Shown here piece after piece: positions 34,725 to 43,912 of a stretch of DNA of 64,000 bases (position 1 is the stretch's first letter; the number at the start of each line of letters is the position of its first letter). The translations under genes and the position numbers were made by a program. The notes beneath the pieces are model-generated. The model had not been told where the DNA came from and ran no database searches. It worked only from the letters and a program-made list of their open reading frames with translations. Origin of the DNA: Cellulomonas sp. KRMCY2 (GTDB lineage Bacteria; Actinomycetota; Actinomycetes; Actinomycetales; Cellulomonadaceae); assembly GCF_000526515.1 (NCBI RefSeq), contig NZ_JAGF01000001.1, positions 2,666,001 to 2,730,000 of the forward strand, written 5' to 3'.

Positions 34725-36653
34725 ATGAGCTCTTACGCGCACCTCCTCGCCCCCGGCGACTTCGGGTCCCTCGCTCTGCCCAACCGCATCGTGCTGCCAC
34801 CGATCGGTCTGCGGATGGCGCACCCGGACGGCTCGGTCAGCAGCCGGGAGATCGCGTACTTCGTGGCGCGGGCCCGTGGCGGTGCCGGTCTGCTGATGAC
34901 CGGCGCGATGCTCGCCGGGACCGACGTCGAGCCGCCCCGGGCGTTGATGTCGCGCGCCGACGACGACCGGTTCCTGCCGGGGATGCGCGCGCTGACGACC
35001 GCGGTGCACGAGGCCGGCGGCCGGATCGCCGCACAGCTCTCGCCCGGACTCGGCCGGGTCGGCGCACCCGAGCCCGGGCGGTCGGTACCCGTCTCGGCAT
35101 CGGCCGTCCCGTGGACCCAGAACCCGGCCGCCTCCTGCCGGGCTCTGGAGACCGAGGACGTCCGGCTGCTCGTGCGCCGGTTCGGCCAGGCAGCCGGCCG
35201 GCTGGCGGCCGCGGGCTTCGACGCGATCGACATCCACGGTCACGCCGGCCACCTGGTCGACCAGTTCCTCAGCGCCCTGTGGAACCGGCGCACGGACGTC
35301 TACGGCGGCTCGGTGGAGAACCGCAGCCGGTTCGCCGTCGAGCTCGTCGGGGCCGTGCGCGAGGCGGCGCCCGGACTGCCGATCAGCTTCCGGCTCACGA
35401 CCGTCCACCACATCGACGGCGGCCGGGAGCTGGCCGAGTCCCTCGAGATCGCCACGATCCTGCAGGACGCAGGGGTCGACATGATGGTCGTCGACGAGGG
35501 GGCGTACGAAGCCTCCGACTGGGCCTACCCGCCGTACTACCTGGGTGACGCGCCGTACCTCGCGAGCGCCGCGGCCGTCAGCAAGCGGCTGCGCATCCCG
35601 GTGATGGTCACCGGCAACATGACGCCCCAGATCGCCGAGAAGGCGCTGGTCGACGGCGACGCCGCCTTCGTCGGCATGGGTCGTGCGCTGATCGCCGATC
35701 CTGACCTCCCGCGCAAGCTCGTCGCCGACCGTCCTGGCACGATCCGGCCCTGCGTCCGGTGCAACGCGATGTGCATCGGCAACGTGGCTCTCGGCGTCCC
35801 GCTGGCGTGCTCGGTGAACCCGCAGGCCGGTCACGAGACGTCGCGGGTGATCGGCCGCGCGTCGCACACCAAGCGCGTCGTCGTCGTCGGTGGTGGGCCG
35901 GCCGGGCTCGAGGCGGCTCGCGTCGCGGCGCTGCGCGGTCACTCGGTCGACCTCTACGAGCGCAACGACCACCTCGGTGGGGTGCTGTGGTCGGCTGCCA
36001 CGCCCGAGTTCAAGCGCGAGCTGCGGTCGATGGTGGCCTGGTGGAAGGGTCAGCTCGCCGCTCACCGGGTCACCGTCCACCTCAACCGCGAGATCAGCCC
36101 CGGCTCGTCCGTGCTCGCGGCGGCGCAGGAGATCGTCGTGGCGACCGGTGGGCTGGCCGTCCACCCGCTCGGTGTGGCCGGGATGCGCCGGAACGACGTC
36201 GTGGAGGTGCTGGACTTCCACCGCGGGGTGCCGATCGGTCAGAACGTCCTGGTGGCCGGCGGCGGCCTGTCCGGGGCCGACGCGGCGCTGCAGCTGGCCA
36301 TCGACGGTCACACCGTGACGATCGTCGAGCAGGAGGACTCGATCGCTCGCGACACTCTCCAGCTCAACCGGAAGGCGCTGCTCCGCCGCCTCGCGGAGGT
36401 CGGCGTGACGGTCCTGACCGGTCACACGGTGCGAGCCGTCGACGAGGACGGCGTCCTGGTCCACAGCGCGGACGGGGCGCGGCGCCTGACGGCGGACACC
36501 GTGCTCACGGCGTTCGGCCTGCGCCCGAACTCGGCCCTCGCCGGGCCGGGGGTGATCGAGGACCCCCGGGTCCACGTGATCGGTGACTGCATCGAGCCGG
36601 CGAAGGTCGGCGAGGCCGTGCACGCGGGATTCCTTGCCGGGATGGCCATCTGA
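34725..36653 (+). CDS. Old Yellow Enzyme-type NADH:flavin oxidoreductase with FAD domain
   Basis: 642 aa, the length of 2,4-dienoyl-CoA reductase/trimethylamine dehydrogenase-type enzymes. Residues 1-340 form the FMN barrel (L-P-N-R-I-V-L-P-P-I-G; H-G-H-A-G-H-L active-site His pair; N-R-R-T-D-V-Y-G-G-S). Cys C-V-R-C-N-A-M-C plus C 13 residues on bind a 4Fe-4S cluster. The C-terminal half has FAD/NAD dinucleotide loops V-V-V-G-G-G-P-A-G-L and V-A-G-G-G-L-S-G-A-D. It would reduce an activated C=C or demethylate an amine. GAGAGG precedes ATG 34725. The substrate is not evident from neighbours. Confidence 0.9.
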   Translation: MSSYAHLLAPGDFGSLALPNRIVLPPIGLRMAHPDGSVSSREIAYFVARARGGAGLLMTGAMLAGTDVEPPRALMSRADDDRFLPGMRALTTAVHEAGGRIAAQLSPGLGRVGAPEPGRSVPVSASAVPWTQNPAASCRALETEDVRLLVRRFGQAAGRLAAAGFDAIDIHGHAGHLVDQFLSALWNRRTDVYGGSVENRSRFAVELVGAVREAAPGLPISFRLTTVHHIDGGRELAESLEIATILQDAGVDMMVVDEGAYEASDWAYPPYYLGDAPYLASAAAVSKRLRIPVMVTGNMTPQIAEKALVDGDAAFVGMGRALIADPDLPRKLVADRPGTIRPCVRCNAMCIGNVALGVPLACSVNPQAGHETSRVIGRASHTKRVVVVGGGPAGLEAARVAALRGHSVDLYERNDHLGGVLWSAATPEFKRELRSMVAWWKGQLAAHRVTVHLNREISPGSSVLAAAQEIVVATGGLAVHPLGVAGMRRNDVVEVLDFHRGVPIGQNVLVAGGGLSGADAALQLAIDGHTVTIVEQEDSIARDTLQLNRKALLRRLAEVGVTVLTGHTVRAVDEDGVLVHSADGARRLTADTVLTAFGLRPNSALAGPGVIEDPRVHVIGDCIEPAKVGEAVHAGFLAGMAI

Positions 36654-36717
36654 CACCCGGGCCTGCCGTGATCGGTATGCTCGCGGCGTCATCCCCTCGA
36701 CGATGAAGGACGGCGCC

Positions 36718-38028
36718 GTGAGCACCCCCGCCCAGCCTGTTGACGCACGCTCCACAGACCCGATCGGCTTCGCCGTCCCGTCGAGCGTCCCGACGCACTG
36801 GTACAACCTCAACGCGGACCTGCCGGAGCCCGTGCCGCCGCACCTGCACCCCGGGACGCACGAGCCGCTGACGCCGCCGGACCTCGCCCCGTTGTTCCCG
36901 ATGGCGCTCATCGAGCAGGAGGTCACGACCGAGCGGTACGTCGAGATCCCGCAGACCGTCCGGGAGATCTACTCGATGTGGCGCCCGTCGCCCCTGATCC
37001 GTGCGCACCGGCTCGAGCGCGTGCTCGGGACCCGGGCGCGGATCTACTACAAGTACGAGGGCGTGAGCCCGGTCGGCTCGCACAAGCCGAACACCGCCGT
37101 CGCGCAGGCGTACTACAACGCGATCGAGGGCACGACGCGGCTGACCACCGAGACCGGCGCGGGTCAGTGGGGCGCGTCGCTCGCGATGGCGTGCTCGCTG
37201 CTCGGGCTGACCTGCGAGGTGTGGCAGGTGCGCGCCTCCTACGACGCCAAGCCCTACCGGCGGTTCCAGATGGAGGCGTACGGCAGCGTGTGCCACTCCT
37301 CGCCGTCGGACCTGACCGAGGCGGGCCGGGCCATCCTCGCCGAGCACCCGGACACCACCGGCTCGCTCGGGATGGCGATCAGCGAGGCCGTCGAGGTCGC
37401 GGTCAAGGATCCGGGTGCGCACTACTCGCTCGGCAGCGTGCTCAACCACGTCATGCTGCATCAGAGCGTGATCGGCCAGGAGGTGCTCGTCCAGCTCGCC
37501 GAGGCGGGGGAGCGTCAGGCGGACATCGCCTTCGGCTGCGCCGGTGGCGGCTCCAACCTCGCCGGGCTGTCCTTCCCGCTGATCGGCCAGAACCTGCGCG
37601 ACGGCACGACCACGCGCGTCGTGGCGTGCGAGCCGGCTGCGTGCCCGTCGCTGACCCAGGGTGAGTACCGGTACGACCACGGCGACGTCGCCGGGCTCAC
37701 CCCGCTGCTCAAGATGCACACCCTCGGCAAGGACTTCGTCCCGCCGGCCATCCACGCCGGGGGCCTGCGGTACCACGGGATGTCGCCGATGGTCTCGCAC
37801 GCGGTCAACCTCGGCCTGATCCAGGCCGTGGCGGTCGAGCAGGACGACGCGTTCGCGGCCGGCGTGATCTTCGCCCGGGCCGAGGGGATCGTCCCGGCGC
37901 CCGAGTCGACGCATGCGGTCGCCGAGGCGATCGCGTACGCACGGACCGCGGCCGACGGCGAGGTCGTCCTGATCGGCCTGTCCGGCAACGGCGTGCTGGA
38001 CCTGCCCTCGTACGCCGCCTACGTCTGA
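36718..38028 (+). CDS. trpB2: tryptophan synthase beta-like protein, TrpB2 type
   Basis: 436 aa, longer than TrpB1 (about 400). Features of TrpB2: N-terminal W-Y-N-L-N-A-D, R-P-S-P-L-I-R-A, PLP lysine in G-S-H-K-P-N-T-A, E-T-G-A-G-Q-W-G and the phosphate loop G-C-A-G-G-G-S-N. It condenses indole (or O-phosphoserine-derived acceptor) with serine; TrpB2 often stands without TrpA. No trp gene is nearby. GTG 36718 has AAGGA seven bases upstream; ATG 36703 is an in-frame alternative. A TATGCT element lies at 36676-36681. A strong hairpin follows the stop. Confidence 0.92.
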   Translation: MSTPAQPVDARSTDPIGFAVPSSVPTHWYNLNADLPEPVPPHLHPGTHEPLTPPDLAPLFPMALIEQEVTTERYVEIPQTVREIYSMWRPSPLIRAHRLERVLGTRARIYYKYEGVSPVGSHKPNTAVAQAYYNAIEGTTRLTTETGAGQWGASLAMACSLLGLTCEVWQVRASYDAKPYRRFQMEAYGSVCHSSPSDLTEAGRAILAEHPDTTGSLGMAISEAVEVAVKDPGAHYSLGSVLNHVMLHQSVIGQEVLVQLAEAGERQADIAFGCAGGGSNLAGLSFPLIGQNLRDGTTTRVVACEPAACPSLTQGEYRYDHGDVAGLTPLLKMHTLGKDFVPPAIHAGGLRYHGMSPMVSHAVNLGLIQAVAVEQDDAFAAGVIFARAEGIVPAPESTHAVAEAIAYARTAADGEVVLIGLSGNGVLDLPSYAAYV

Positions 38029-38047
38029 GCCGTCCTACGTCGGAGCC

Positions 38048-38073
38048 GTCGTCCGGGCGGTCGGCCGGACGAC
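38048..38073. terminator. bidirectional terminator hairpin
   Basis: GTCGTCCGG (38048-38056) and CCGGACGAC (38065-38073) form a perfect 9-bp stem between the convergent trpB2 and ROK genes, 20 bp and 3 bp from their stops. Confidence 0.7.
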
Positions 38074-38075
38074 TC

Positions 38076-39365
38076 TCAGCTGTTCGTCGCGCCCGCTGCC
38101 GGGAGGTCGCCGACGTCGGCGAACCGGATCGGCAACCGAAGGTTCCTGCGCTGCGGCACGAGCTCGGACTGGAGGACCATGGCCGCCGCACCGACCGCCG
38201 CGGCGGTGGTCGCCACCGGGGACAGCCGCACGAGCACGCCGTGCGTCGACCGGGGGAAGAAGAGCCGGTCGAGCTCGTCCTGGACCACGGGTAGGTAGAA
38301 CGATCCCGCGATCGCCATGCTCGGTCCGGTCAGCACGATGAGGTCGAGGTCGAGCACGTTCGCCAGGGTCCGGGCCGCGACCGCGACGTACCGCGCGGAG
38401 CTCTCCAGAAGACCTCGCGCACCGTCGTCCCCGCGCAGGGCCGCGCGCGCGACGGCGGCGAACTCGGCCGCGACCGTCGAGCGTCGGTCGGACTCACCGC
38501 CCGGTCGGAGCCCTGCGGCCTCGGCGATCCGGGCGTCGGCCCGCGCCGCCGCGACGACGGCCGCCGGTCCGGCGATCGCCTCGGTGCAGCCGCGAGCCCC
38601 GCACCAGCACAGCGGGCCGTTCAGGTCGAGGCAGATGTGGCCGATCTCGCCCGCATTGCCGCTGATGCCCTCGTAGGCGCCGCCGTTGACGATCAGGCCG
38701 GCACCGAGGCCCGTGCCGATGTAGATCGCAGCGAAGGTCGCACTCGTGCCGGCCCGGCCGGTCCAGTGCTCGCCGAGGGCCGCCGCGGTGGCGTCGTTGT
38801 CGAGCAGCACGGGCAGCCCGAGCGCCTCCTCGAGGGCCCGGTCGAGCGGGAAGTCCTCCCAGTGCGCCATGGCCGGTGGCGTCAGACGCATCCCGCTGGT
38901 CGGGGTCAGCGGGCCGGGGGAGACCAGCCCGAGCCCGCTGATCCGGCTCGGGTCGACGCCGGCGCTCTGGATCAGGGCCGCGACCTCGCGCGCCATCCGC
39001 TCGACGACGACCGGCGGGTCGGCGACACCGACGCCGGCACGTGACATCCGACCGACGACGGCGCCGCCGATCGTCGTCAGGACGTAGACGATCCCGGAGT
39101 GGTCGAGGTGCACGCCGACGGCGAACCGGGCGGCATGGTTGAGCTGCAGCAGGACGCGCGGCTTGCCGCCGGTGGACTCGGCCCGGCCGGTCTCGAGGAC
39201 CAGGCCGTCGTCGATCAGGCGGCGGACGATCGTCGAGATCGTCGCTCCGGTGAGTCCGGTCTCCTCGATGATCCCGGCCCGGCTGATCGTCCCCGCAGCC
39301 CGGATCACGTCGATGACGGCAGCCTGGGTGCTCATGTGGGGCAAGGCACGGGCTGCGCCGGTCAC
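38076..39365 (-). CDS. ROK-family transcriptional repressor
   Basis: 429 aa. Residues about 12-65 form the winged HTH (G-T-I-S-R-A-G-I-I-E-E-T-G-L-T-G-A-T-I-S); the ROK part has L-D-N-D-A-T-A-A-A-L-G-E-H and the zinc motif G-H-I-C-L-D-L-N-G-P-L-C-W-C-G-A-R-G-C-T-E. The GTG start follows GGAGG. It diverges from a LacI-type sensor and the sugar importer genes. The palindrome at 40385-40403 is a plausible binding site. The effector is probably a sugar or sugar phosphate. Confidence 0.92.
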   Translation of the reverse strand: MTGAARALPHMSTQAAVIDVIRAAGTISRAGIIEETGLTGATISTIVRRLIDDGLVLETGRAESTGGKPRVLLQLNHAARFAVGVHLDHSGIVYVLTTIGGAVVGRMSRAGVGVADPPVVVERMAREVAALIQSAGVDPSRISGLGLVSPGPLTPTSGMRLTPPAMAHWEDFPLDRALEEALGLPVLLDNDATAAALGEHWTGRAGTSATFAAIYIGTGLGAGLIVNGGAYEGISGNAGEIGHICLDLNGPLCWCGARGCTEAIAGPAAVVAAARADARIAEAAGLRPGGESDRRSTVAAEFAAVARAALRGDDGARGLLESSARYVAVAARTLANVLDLDLIVLTGPSMAIAGSFYLPVVQDELDRLFFPRSTHGVLVRLSPVATTAAAVGAAAMVLQSELVPQRRNLRLPIRFADVGDLPAAGATNS

Positions 39366-39461
39366 CGTTTCCTCCGTTGTCGATCACGTCGTCGGCCGGC
39401 TCGGGGACACCAGCTCCGGGGTCAACGGTAGTCGGTCGCACCGACGACGGTCGGAGGCAAC

Positions 39462-39467
39462 TACCCT
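39462..39467 (+). promoter_or_regulatory. -10 element of LacI-like sensor gene
   Basis: TACCCT ends 8 bp before GTG 39476; no ribosome-binding site is evident, which fits leaderless initiation. Confidence 0.4.
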
Positions 39468-39475
39468 GTCCCCTT

Positions 39476-40318
39476 GTGGGCTCAGGTGCGATCGGACTCG
39501 TCTTGGCACGGCCGACCCGGTTGTTCGGGGTCGAGCCGTTCTTCATGGAGCTCATCGCCGGCCTGGAGGAGACGCTCGCCGAGCGCGGGCTGTCGATCCT
39601 GCTGCACGTGGTGGCCGCTCGCGAGGCCGAGCTCGCCGCCTACCGCCGGTGGGCGGAGGGCGACGTGGCCGAGGCCATCATCGTGCTCAACATCACACAG
39701 GACGACCCCCGTCCGGCCCTGCTGGCCGAGCTCGGCCTGCGCGCCGTGCTGGTCGGCTCATGGGACGGCGAACCCGACTTCCCCGTGGTCCGGGCAGACA
39801 ACGCCGGTCCGGTCCGCGGCGCCGTGGCGCGCCTGGTCGCCCTCGGCCACCGCCGGATCGCGCAGGTCAGCGGCCCCGCGTCGCTCCGGCACACCACTGT
39901 GCGATCGGTCGCCCTGGTCGAGTCGTGCACGGCGGCAGGTGTCGAGTCCGTCGTGGTCGAGGGCGACTACACCGAACGTTCCGGGTCCGAGCTGACCCGG
40001 CGCCTGCTGCGCTCGGCGGAGCCGCCGACCGCGATCATCTACGACAACGACCTCATGGCGCTCGGCGGCCTCGCCGCAGCCGCGAGCCTCGGCATCGACG
40101 TCCCGGCGCAGGTCAGCATGGTCGCGTGGGACGACTCGAGCCTGTGCCGGCTCGCCACGCCGCCGCTGACCGTGCTGAGCATCGACGTGCACAGCTACGG
40201 CTGCCGCGTCGCCGAGGCGGTGCTCGACCTCCTGGACGACCGCCCGTCGGTGCCGCGCTGGGCGCCGACGGCACGCTGGATCGAGCGGGCCAGCACGGGC
40301 CCGGCGCCGATGGCCTGA
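39476..40318 (+). CDS. LacI-type sensor protein without DNA-binding domain
   Basis: 280 aa. It starts directly in the sugar-sensing fold (G-A-I-G-L-V-L-A-R-P-T-R-L-F-G, then F-F-M-E-L-I-A-G-L-E-E-T-L-A-E-R-G) and continues through A-L-G-H-R-R-I-A-Q-V-S-G and Y-D-N-D-L-M-A-L-G. No HTH or hinge is encoded, and the 99 open bases upstream do not encode one either. It may bind the transported sugar and act on the ROK repressor, or act through a partner. It lies between the divergent ROK gene and the importer genes. Confidence 0.85.
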   Translation: MGSGAIGLVLARPTRLFGVEPFFMELIAGLEETLAERGLSILLHVVAAREAELAAYRRWAEGDVAEAIIVLNITQDDPRPALLAELGLRAVLVGSWDGEPDFPVVRADNAGPVRGAVARLVALGHRRIAQVSGPASLRHTTVRSVALVESCTAAGVESVVVEGDYTERSGSELTRRLLRSAEPPTAIIYDNDLMALGGLAAAASLGIDVPAQVSMVAWDDSSLCRLATPPLTVLSIDVHSYGCRVAEAVLDLLDDRPSVPRWAPTARWIERASTGPAPMA

Positions 40319-40376
40319 GCTCCGAGCTCCGGACGTCACGATTGTGTGACGAAGTGCGCGATGGGCACATCTCACA

Positions 40377-40405
40377 TTGACGAACTTAGTTTGGCGAACT
40401 AAGAA
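40377..40405 (+). promoter_or_regulatory. promoter of sugar-importer operon
   Basis: TTGACG (40377-40382), 17 bp, TAAGAA (40400-40405) is a good sigma-70-type promoter 91 bp before the binding-protein start. The ROK-type operator fills its spacer and -10. Confidence 0.7.
40385..40403. promoter_or_regulatory. ROK-type operator
   Basis: CTTAGTTTGGCGAACTAAG is a perfect palindrome with 7-bp arms and a 5-bp centre. Binding here would block RNA polymerase at the overlapping promoter. The TTAGTTnnnnnAACTAA form fits ROK/NagC-like repressors. Confidence 0.78.
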
Positions 40406-40496
40406 TGTCGTAGCGCGGGACCGGCCGGTTCCGCCCGGGCGCAACCACACCCGAACCGCCGGCACACAGACGTGCCGGGCCCAGAGAGGATCAACG

Positions 40497-41852
40497 ATGT
40501 TCCCTCGCACACGACGCAGGCGGCTCCTCGCGGTGACGACCCTCGTCACCGTCGCTGCTCTGACGGCCGCCTGTTCGACCGGCGCCGACGACGCGGAAGA
40601 CCCGGCCGGCGACGGCAGCACCGAGGACGCCACGGCGGACACCGCCACCGAGGAGACGCCGTCGGGTGAGATCACGGTCCTGACCTGGCGTACCGACCTG
40701 CTCGAGGACGGGACGTTCGACGAGTACGCGTCGCGCTTCCAGGAGGCCTATCCCGACGTGACGGTGACCTTCGAGGGGATCACCGACTACGAGGGTGAGG
40801 TCAAGACCCGGATGAGCACTGACGACTACGGGGACGTCCTCGGCATCGTCGGCACCATCAGCCCCGCGCAGCTGCCCGACTTCTTCGAGCCGCTCGGCTC
40901 GATCGACGAGGTCGAGGAGACCTACCGCTTCGTGCGGGACAAGGCCTTCGACGGCCAGGCCTACGGCATCCCGGTGGTCGGCAACACCCAGGGCATCGTC
41001 TACAACAAGGCCGTCTTCGAGGCCGCCGGCGTCACCGGCATCCCGACCACGCCGGAGGAGTTCATCGCCGCGCTGCAGGCCGTCAAGGACAACACCGAGG
41101 CCATCCCGCTCTACACCAACTACGCTGCCGGCTGGCCGGTCACGCAGTGGGAGGGCCACCGCAGCGAGGTCTCGGCCGACCCTGGCTACGCCAACAGCCT
41201 GCGGGAGACGGATGCGCCCTGGACCGAGGGCAGCGACCACTACGTGATCGACTCCCTGCTGTGGGACGTCGTCGCGGCGGGCCTGATCGAGGACGACCCG
41301 ACCACCACCGACTGGGAGTCCTCCAAGGGCATGCTCGGCCGCGGCGAGATCGCCACGATGGTGCTCGGCTCGTGGGCCATCAGCCAGATGCAGGACGCCG
41401 CGGACAACCCGGACGACATCGGCTACCTGCCGTTCCCGTACCAGGTCGACGGGACGTTCCACGCCTCGGTCGGCGGCGACTACAACCTCGGCATCAACGT
41501 GAACTCCGACAACAAGGTCGCGGCGCGCGCGTGGATCGAGTGGTTCAACCACGAGTCCGGCTACGCCCAGTCGCAGGGCGGCCTCTCGCCGCTGCGCGAC
41601 GGCGAGTTCCCGGAGACCCTCAAGGACTTCGAGACCCTCGGCGTCGAGCTCATCGAGGCCACCCCGGCCGAGCCGGGCACGGAGAGCCAGCTCCAGGACA
41701 TCGACGACGCCGCGGAGGTCGGGCTGTGGCAGGACATCTACCGCAAGCGGATCATCGACGCCGCCCGCGGCCAGTCCGGCGAGACCAAGGAGCAGATCTT
41801 CGAGGACCTGAACACCCGATGGGCCGCGGCCCGCGCCGAGGTCATGGGCTAG
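40497..41852 (+). CDS. sugar-binding lipoprotein of ABC importer
   Basis: 451 aa. Twin hydrophobic signal with lipobox L-T-A-A-C (Cys 26), a Asp/Glu/Thr-rich linker and the family 1 binding-protein core (V-L-T-W-R-T-D, N-K-A-V-F-E-A-A-G-V, M-V-L-G-S-W-A-I-S). AGAGAGGA precedes the ATG. It is the first gene after the operator-bearing promoter, with two permeases behind it and no ATPase. The substrate is probably an oligosaccharide released by the GH5-like enzyme downstream (inference). Confidence 0.92.
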   Translation: MFPRTRRRRLLAVTTLVTVAALTAACSTGADDAEDPAGDGSTEDATADTATEETPSGEITVLTWRTDLLEDGTFDEYASRFQEAYPDVTVTFEGITDYEGEVKTRMSTDDYGDVLGIVGTISPAQLPDFFEPLGSIDEVEETYRFVRDKAFDGQAYGIPVVGNTQGIVYNKAVFEAAGVTGIPTTPEEFIAALQAVKDNTEAIPLYTNYAAGWPVTQWEGHRSEVSADPGYANSLRETDAPWTEGSDHYVIDSLLWDVVAAGLIEDDPTTTDWESSKGMLGRGEIATMVLGSWAISQMQDAADNPDDIGYLPFPYQVDGTFHASVGGDYNLGINVNSDNKVAARAWIEWFNHESGYAQSQGGLSPLRDGEFPETLKDFETLGVELIEATPAEPGTESQLQDIDDAAEVGLWQDIYRKRIIDAARGQSGETKEQIFEDLNTRWAAARAEVMG

Positions 41853-41954
41853 TCGTCCCAGCCTGACCATGAGATCGGCCCCGGTCCGTGCGGTGACCCG
41901 TCACCGCACGGACCGGAGGCCGGCCGAGCGCTTCGTCGGAGCTGGAGAGACCAC

Positions 41955-42914
41955 ATGGCTGCTGCATCAGACGTCCACCCGGTCGGGGTCGCCCCGATCG
42001 CATCCGACCGGGAGTCCGCACCCGGTCGAGAGCGGCGGCGAGGATCACTGACGGGGTGGCGCATCACGCCGTACCTCTTCATCGTGATCCCGGTGGCCCT
42101 GCTGCTCACGTTCACGTACATCCCCGTGCTGAACATGTTCTGGTACTCCGTCACGGACTGGGACGGCCTGGACAAGGTCAAGAACTTCGTCGGCCTGGAC
42201 AACTACGTCCGGGTCTTCACGCGCGAGGAGTACTTCCGCGTCTTCTACGTGAGCCTGTTCTACTTCGCCGCGTCGTTCGTCCAGATGGCGATCGCCCTGT
42301 ACTACGCGACGATCCTGAGCTTCAGCACGCGCTTCCGGAACCTGTTCAAGGGGATCCTCTTCTTCCCCTACCTGATCAACGGCGTGGCGATCGGGTTCAT
42401 CTTCCTGTACTTCTTCAAGCCGGGCGGGACGCTCGACGCCACGCTCACCGCCGTCGGCCTGGAGCACCTGTCGCAGCAGTGGCTGGGGAACCGGGACATC
42501 ATCAACGTCTCCCTGGCCAGCACGTCCGTCTGGCGCTACACGGGACTGAACTTCGTCCTGTTCCTCGGCGCGATCCAGTCGATCCCTGGTCAGCTCTACG
42601 AGGCCGCCGAGATCGACGGCGCAAGCCGGTGGCAGCAGTTCCGGTACATCATCGCGCCGGGCATCAAGCCGATCATCGGGCTGTCGTTCATCCTGGCGAT
42701 CTCCGGGAGCCTCGCGGTCTTCGACATCCCCTTCATCATGACCTCCGGTGCGAACGGCTCGGAGACGTTCGTGATCAAGACGATCGTCACCGCGTTCAAG
42801 TTCAACAAGGTCGGGCAGGCCTCGGCCATGGCCGTGGTGCTGCTCCTCATCGTGCTGCTCGTCACGTGGGTGCAACGACGCCTCGTGCCCGACGAGAAGG
42901 TGAACCTCACATGA
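41955..42914 (+). CDS. sugar ABC transporter permease (MalF-type)
   Basis: 319 aa, six membrane spans after a 30-residue polar N-terminus. EAA loop: E-A-A-E-I-D-G-A, then I-I-A-P-G-I-K-P. It is preceded by GGAGAGACCAC at a usable distance. Its stop overlaps the next permease start by 4 nt. It is the first channel subunit for the lipoprotein encoded upstream. Confidence 0.93.
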   Translation: MAAASDVHPVGVAPIASDRESAPGRERRRGSLTGWRITPYLFIVIPVALLLTFTYIPVLNMFWYSVTDWDGLDKVKNFVGLDNYVRVFTREEYFRVFYVSLFYFAASFVQMAIALYYATILSFSTRFRNLFKGILFFPYLINGVAIGFIFLYFFKPGGTLDATLTAVGLEHLSQQWLGNRDIINVSLASTSVWRYTGLNFVLFLGAIQSIPGQLYEAAEIDGASRWQQFRYIIAPGIKPIIGLSFILAISGSLAVFDIPFIMTSGANGSETFVIKTIVTAFKFNKVGQASAMAVVLLLIVLLVTWVQRRLVPDEKVNLT

Positions 42915-43801
42915 CCGCCCTCGACCTCCGGGCTGCGCGCGAGCGCGAGCTGCCGGCCCGCCCGTCGGCGCACCGATGGCGCCGCGGCCTGGCGAACAGC
43001 GTCAAGTACGGCTCGCTCGTGATCGGCTCCGTGCTGACCCTGCTCCCGCTGGTCGTCATCGTGATGGCGTCCTTCAAGAACCAGCGGGAGTTCCAGACGA
43101 CGGGCCCCTACGACCTGCCGCAGGCCCTCGGCAACGTCGAGAACTACGTCATCGCCTTCACCAAGGGCCGCATGGTCGACGCCTTCGTCAACACCTCGGT
43201 GATCCTGCTCGTCTCGATCACCGGGACGATCCTCATCGGGACGATGACGGCCTACGCGATCGACCGGTTCGACTTCCGCTTCAAGAAGTCGGTCGTGATG
43301 CTCTTCCTGCTGGCCACCCTCGTGCCGGGGGTCACGACCCAGGTCGCGACCTTCCAGGTGGTCAACACGCTGGGCCTGTTCAACTCCCGGCTGGCGCCGA
43401 TGATCCTGTTCATGGGGACGGACATCGTCTCCATCTACATCTTCGTCCAGTTCATGCGCGGGATCCCCAAGGAGCTCGACGAGGCCGCGACGCTGGACGG
43501 CGCCAACCACTGGACGATCTACCGCAGGGTGATCTTCCCGCTGCTGAAGCCGGCGATCGCCACCGTGGTCATCATCAAGGGCATCGGGATCTACAACGAG
43601 TTCTACATCCCGTTCCTCTACATGCCGTCCCGCGACCTGGGCGTCATCTCGACCTCGCTGTTCCGGTTCAAGGGTCCGTTCGGCGCCCAGTGGGAGGTCA
43701 TCGCCGCCGGGGTCATCATCGTGATCATCCCGTCGCTGATCGTCTTCCTGCTGCTCCAGCGCTACATCTACAACGGCTTCACGTCCGGCGCGACCAAGTA
43801 G
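42911..43801 (+). CDS. sugar ABC transporter permease (MalG-type)
   Basis: 296 aa, six membrane spans, EAA loop D-E-A-A-T-L-D-G-A-N followed by V-I-F-P-L-L-K-P. ATG 42911 overlaps the previous stop by 4 nt. It completes the importer; the ATPase must come from elsewhere, as for the system at 3-2380. Confidence 0.93.
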   Translation: MTALDLRAARERELPARPSAHRWRRGLANSVKYGSLVIGSVLTLLPLVVIVMASFKNQREFQTTGPYDLPQALGNVENYVIAFTKGRMVDAFVNTSVILLVSITGTILIGTMTAYAIDRFDFRFKKSVVMLFLLATLVPGVTTQVATFQVVNTLGLFNSRLAPMILFMGTDIVSIYIFVQFMRGIPKELDEAATLDGANHWTIYRRVIFPLLKPAIATVVIIKGIGIYNEFYIPFLYMPSRDLGVISTSLFRFKGPFGAQWEVIAAGVIIVIIPSLIVFLLLQRYIYNGFTSGATK

Positions 43802-43857
43802 CCCCCGGCCCCAGCCCTGCGCCACCTCCGACCGAGGGATTGCGTGTTCGCGCCGCA

Positions 43858-43882
43858 GGGGGTGGGGTGGGGGTGGTGCGGG
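43858..43882 (+). other. G-quadruplex-forming motif in arcA leader
   Basis: Four runs of at least three G (G5-T-G4-T-G5-6nt-G3) lie 18 bp before the GGAGG of arginine deiminase. On the coding strand, so it could fold in the mRNA. Confidence 0.55.
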
Positions 43883-43912
43883 TGGTCCGCGCCGCCGACG
43901 GGAGGACGGCGC

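Noticed and set aside
40320-40376. CRP-like site (TGTGTGACGAAGTGCGCGA) before the importer
   Set aside because: Symmetry is weak and the stronger ROK-type palindrome next to it explains control.
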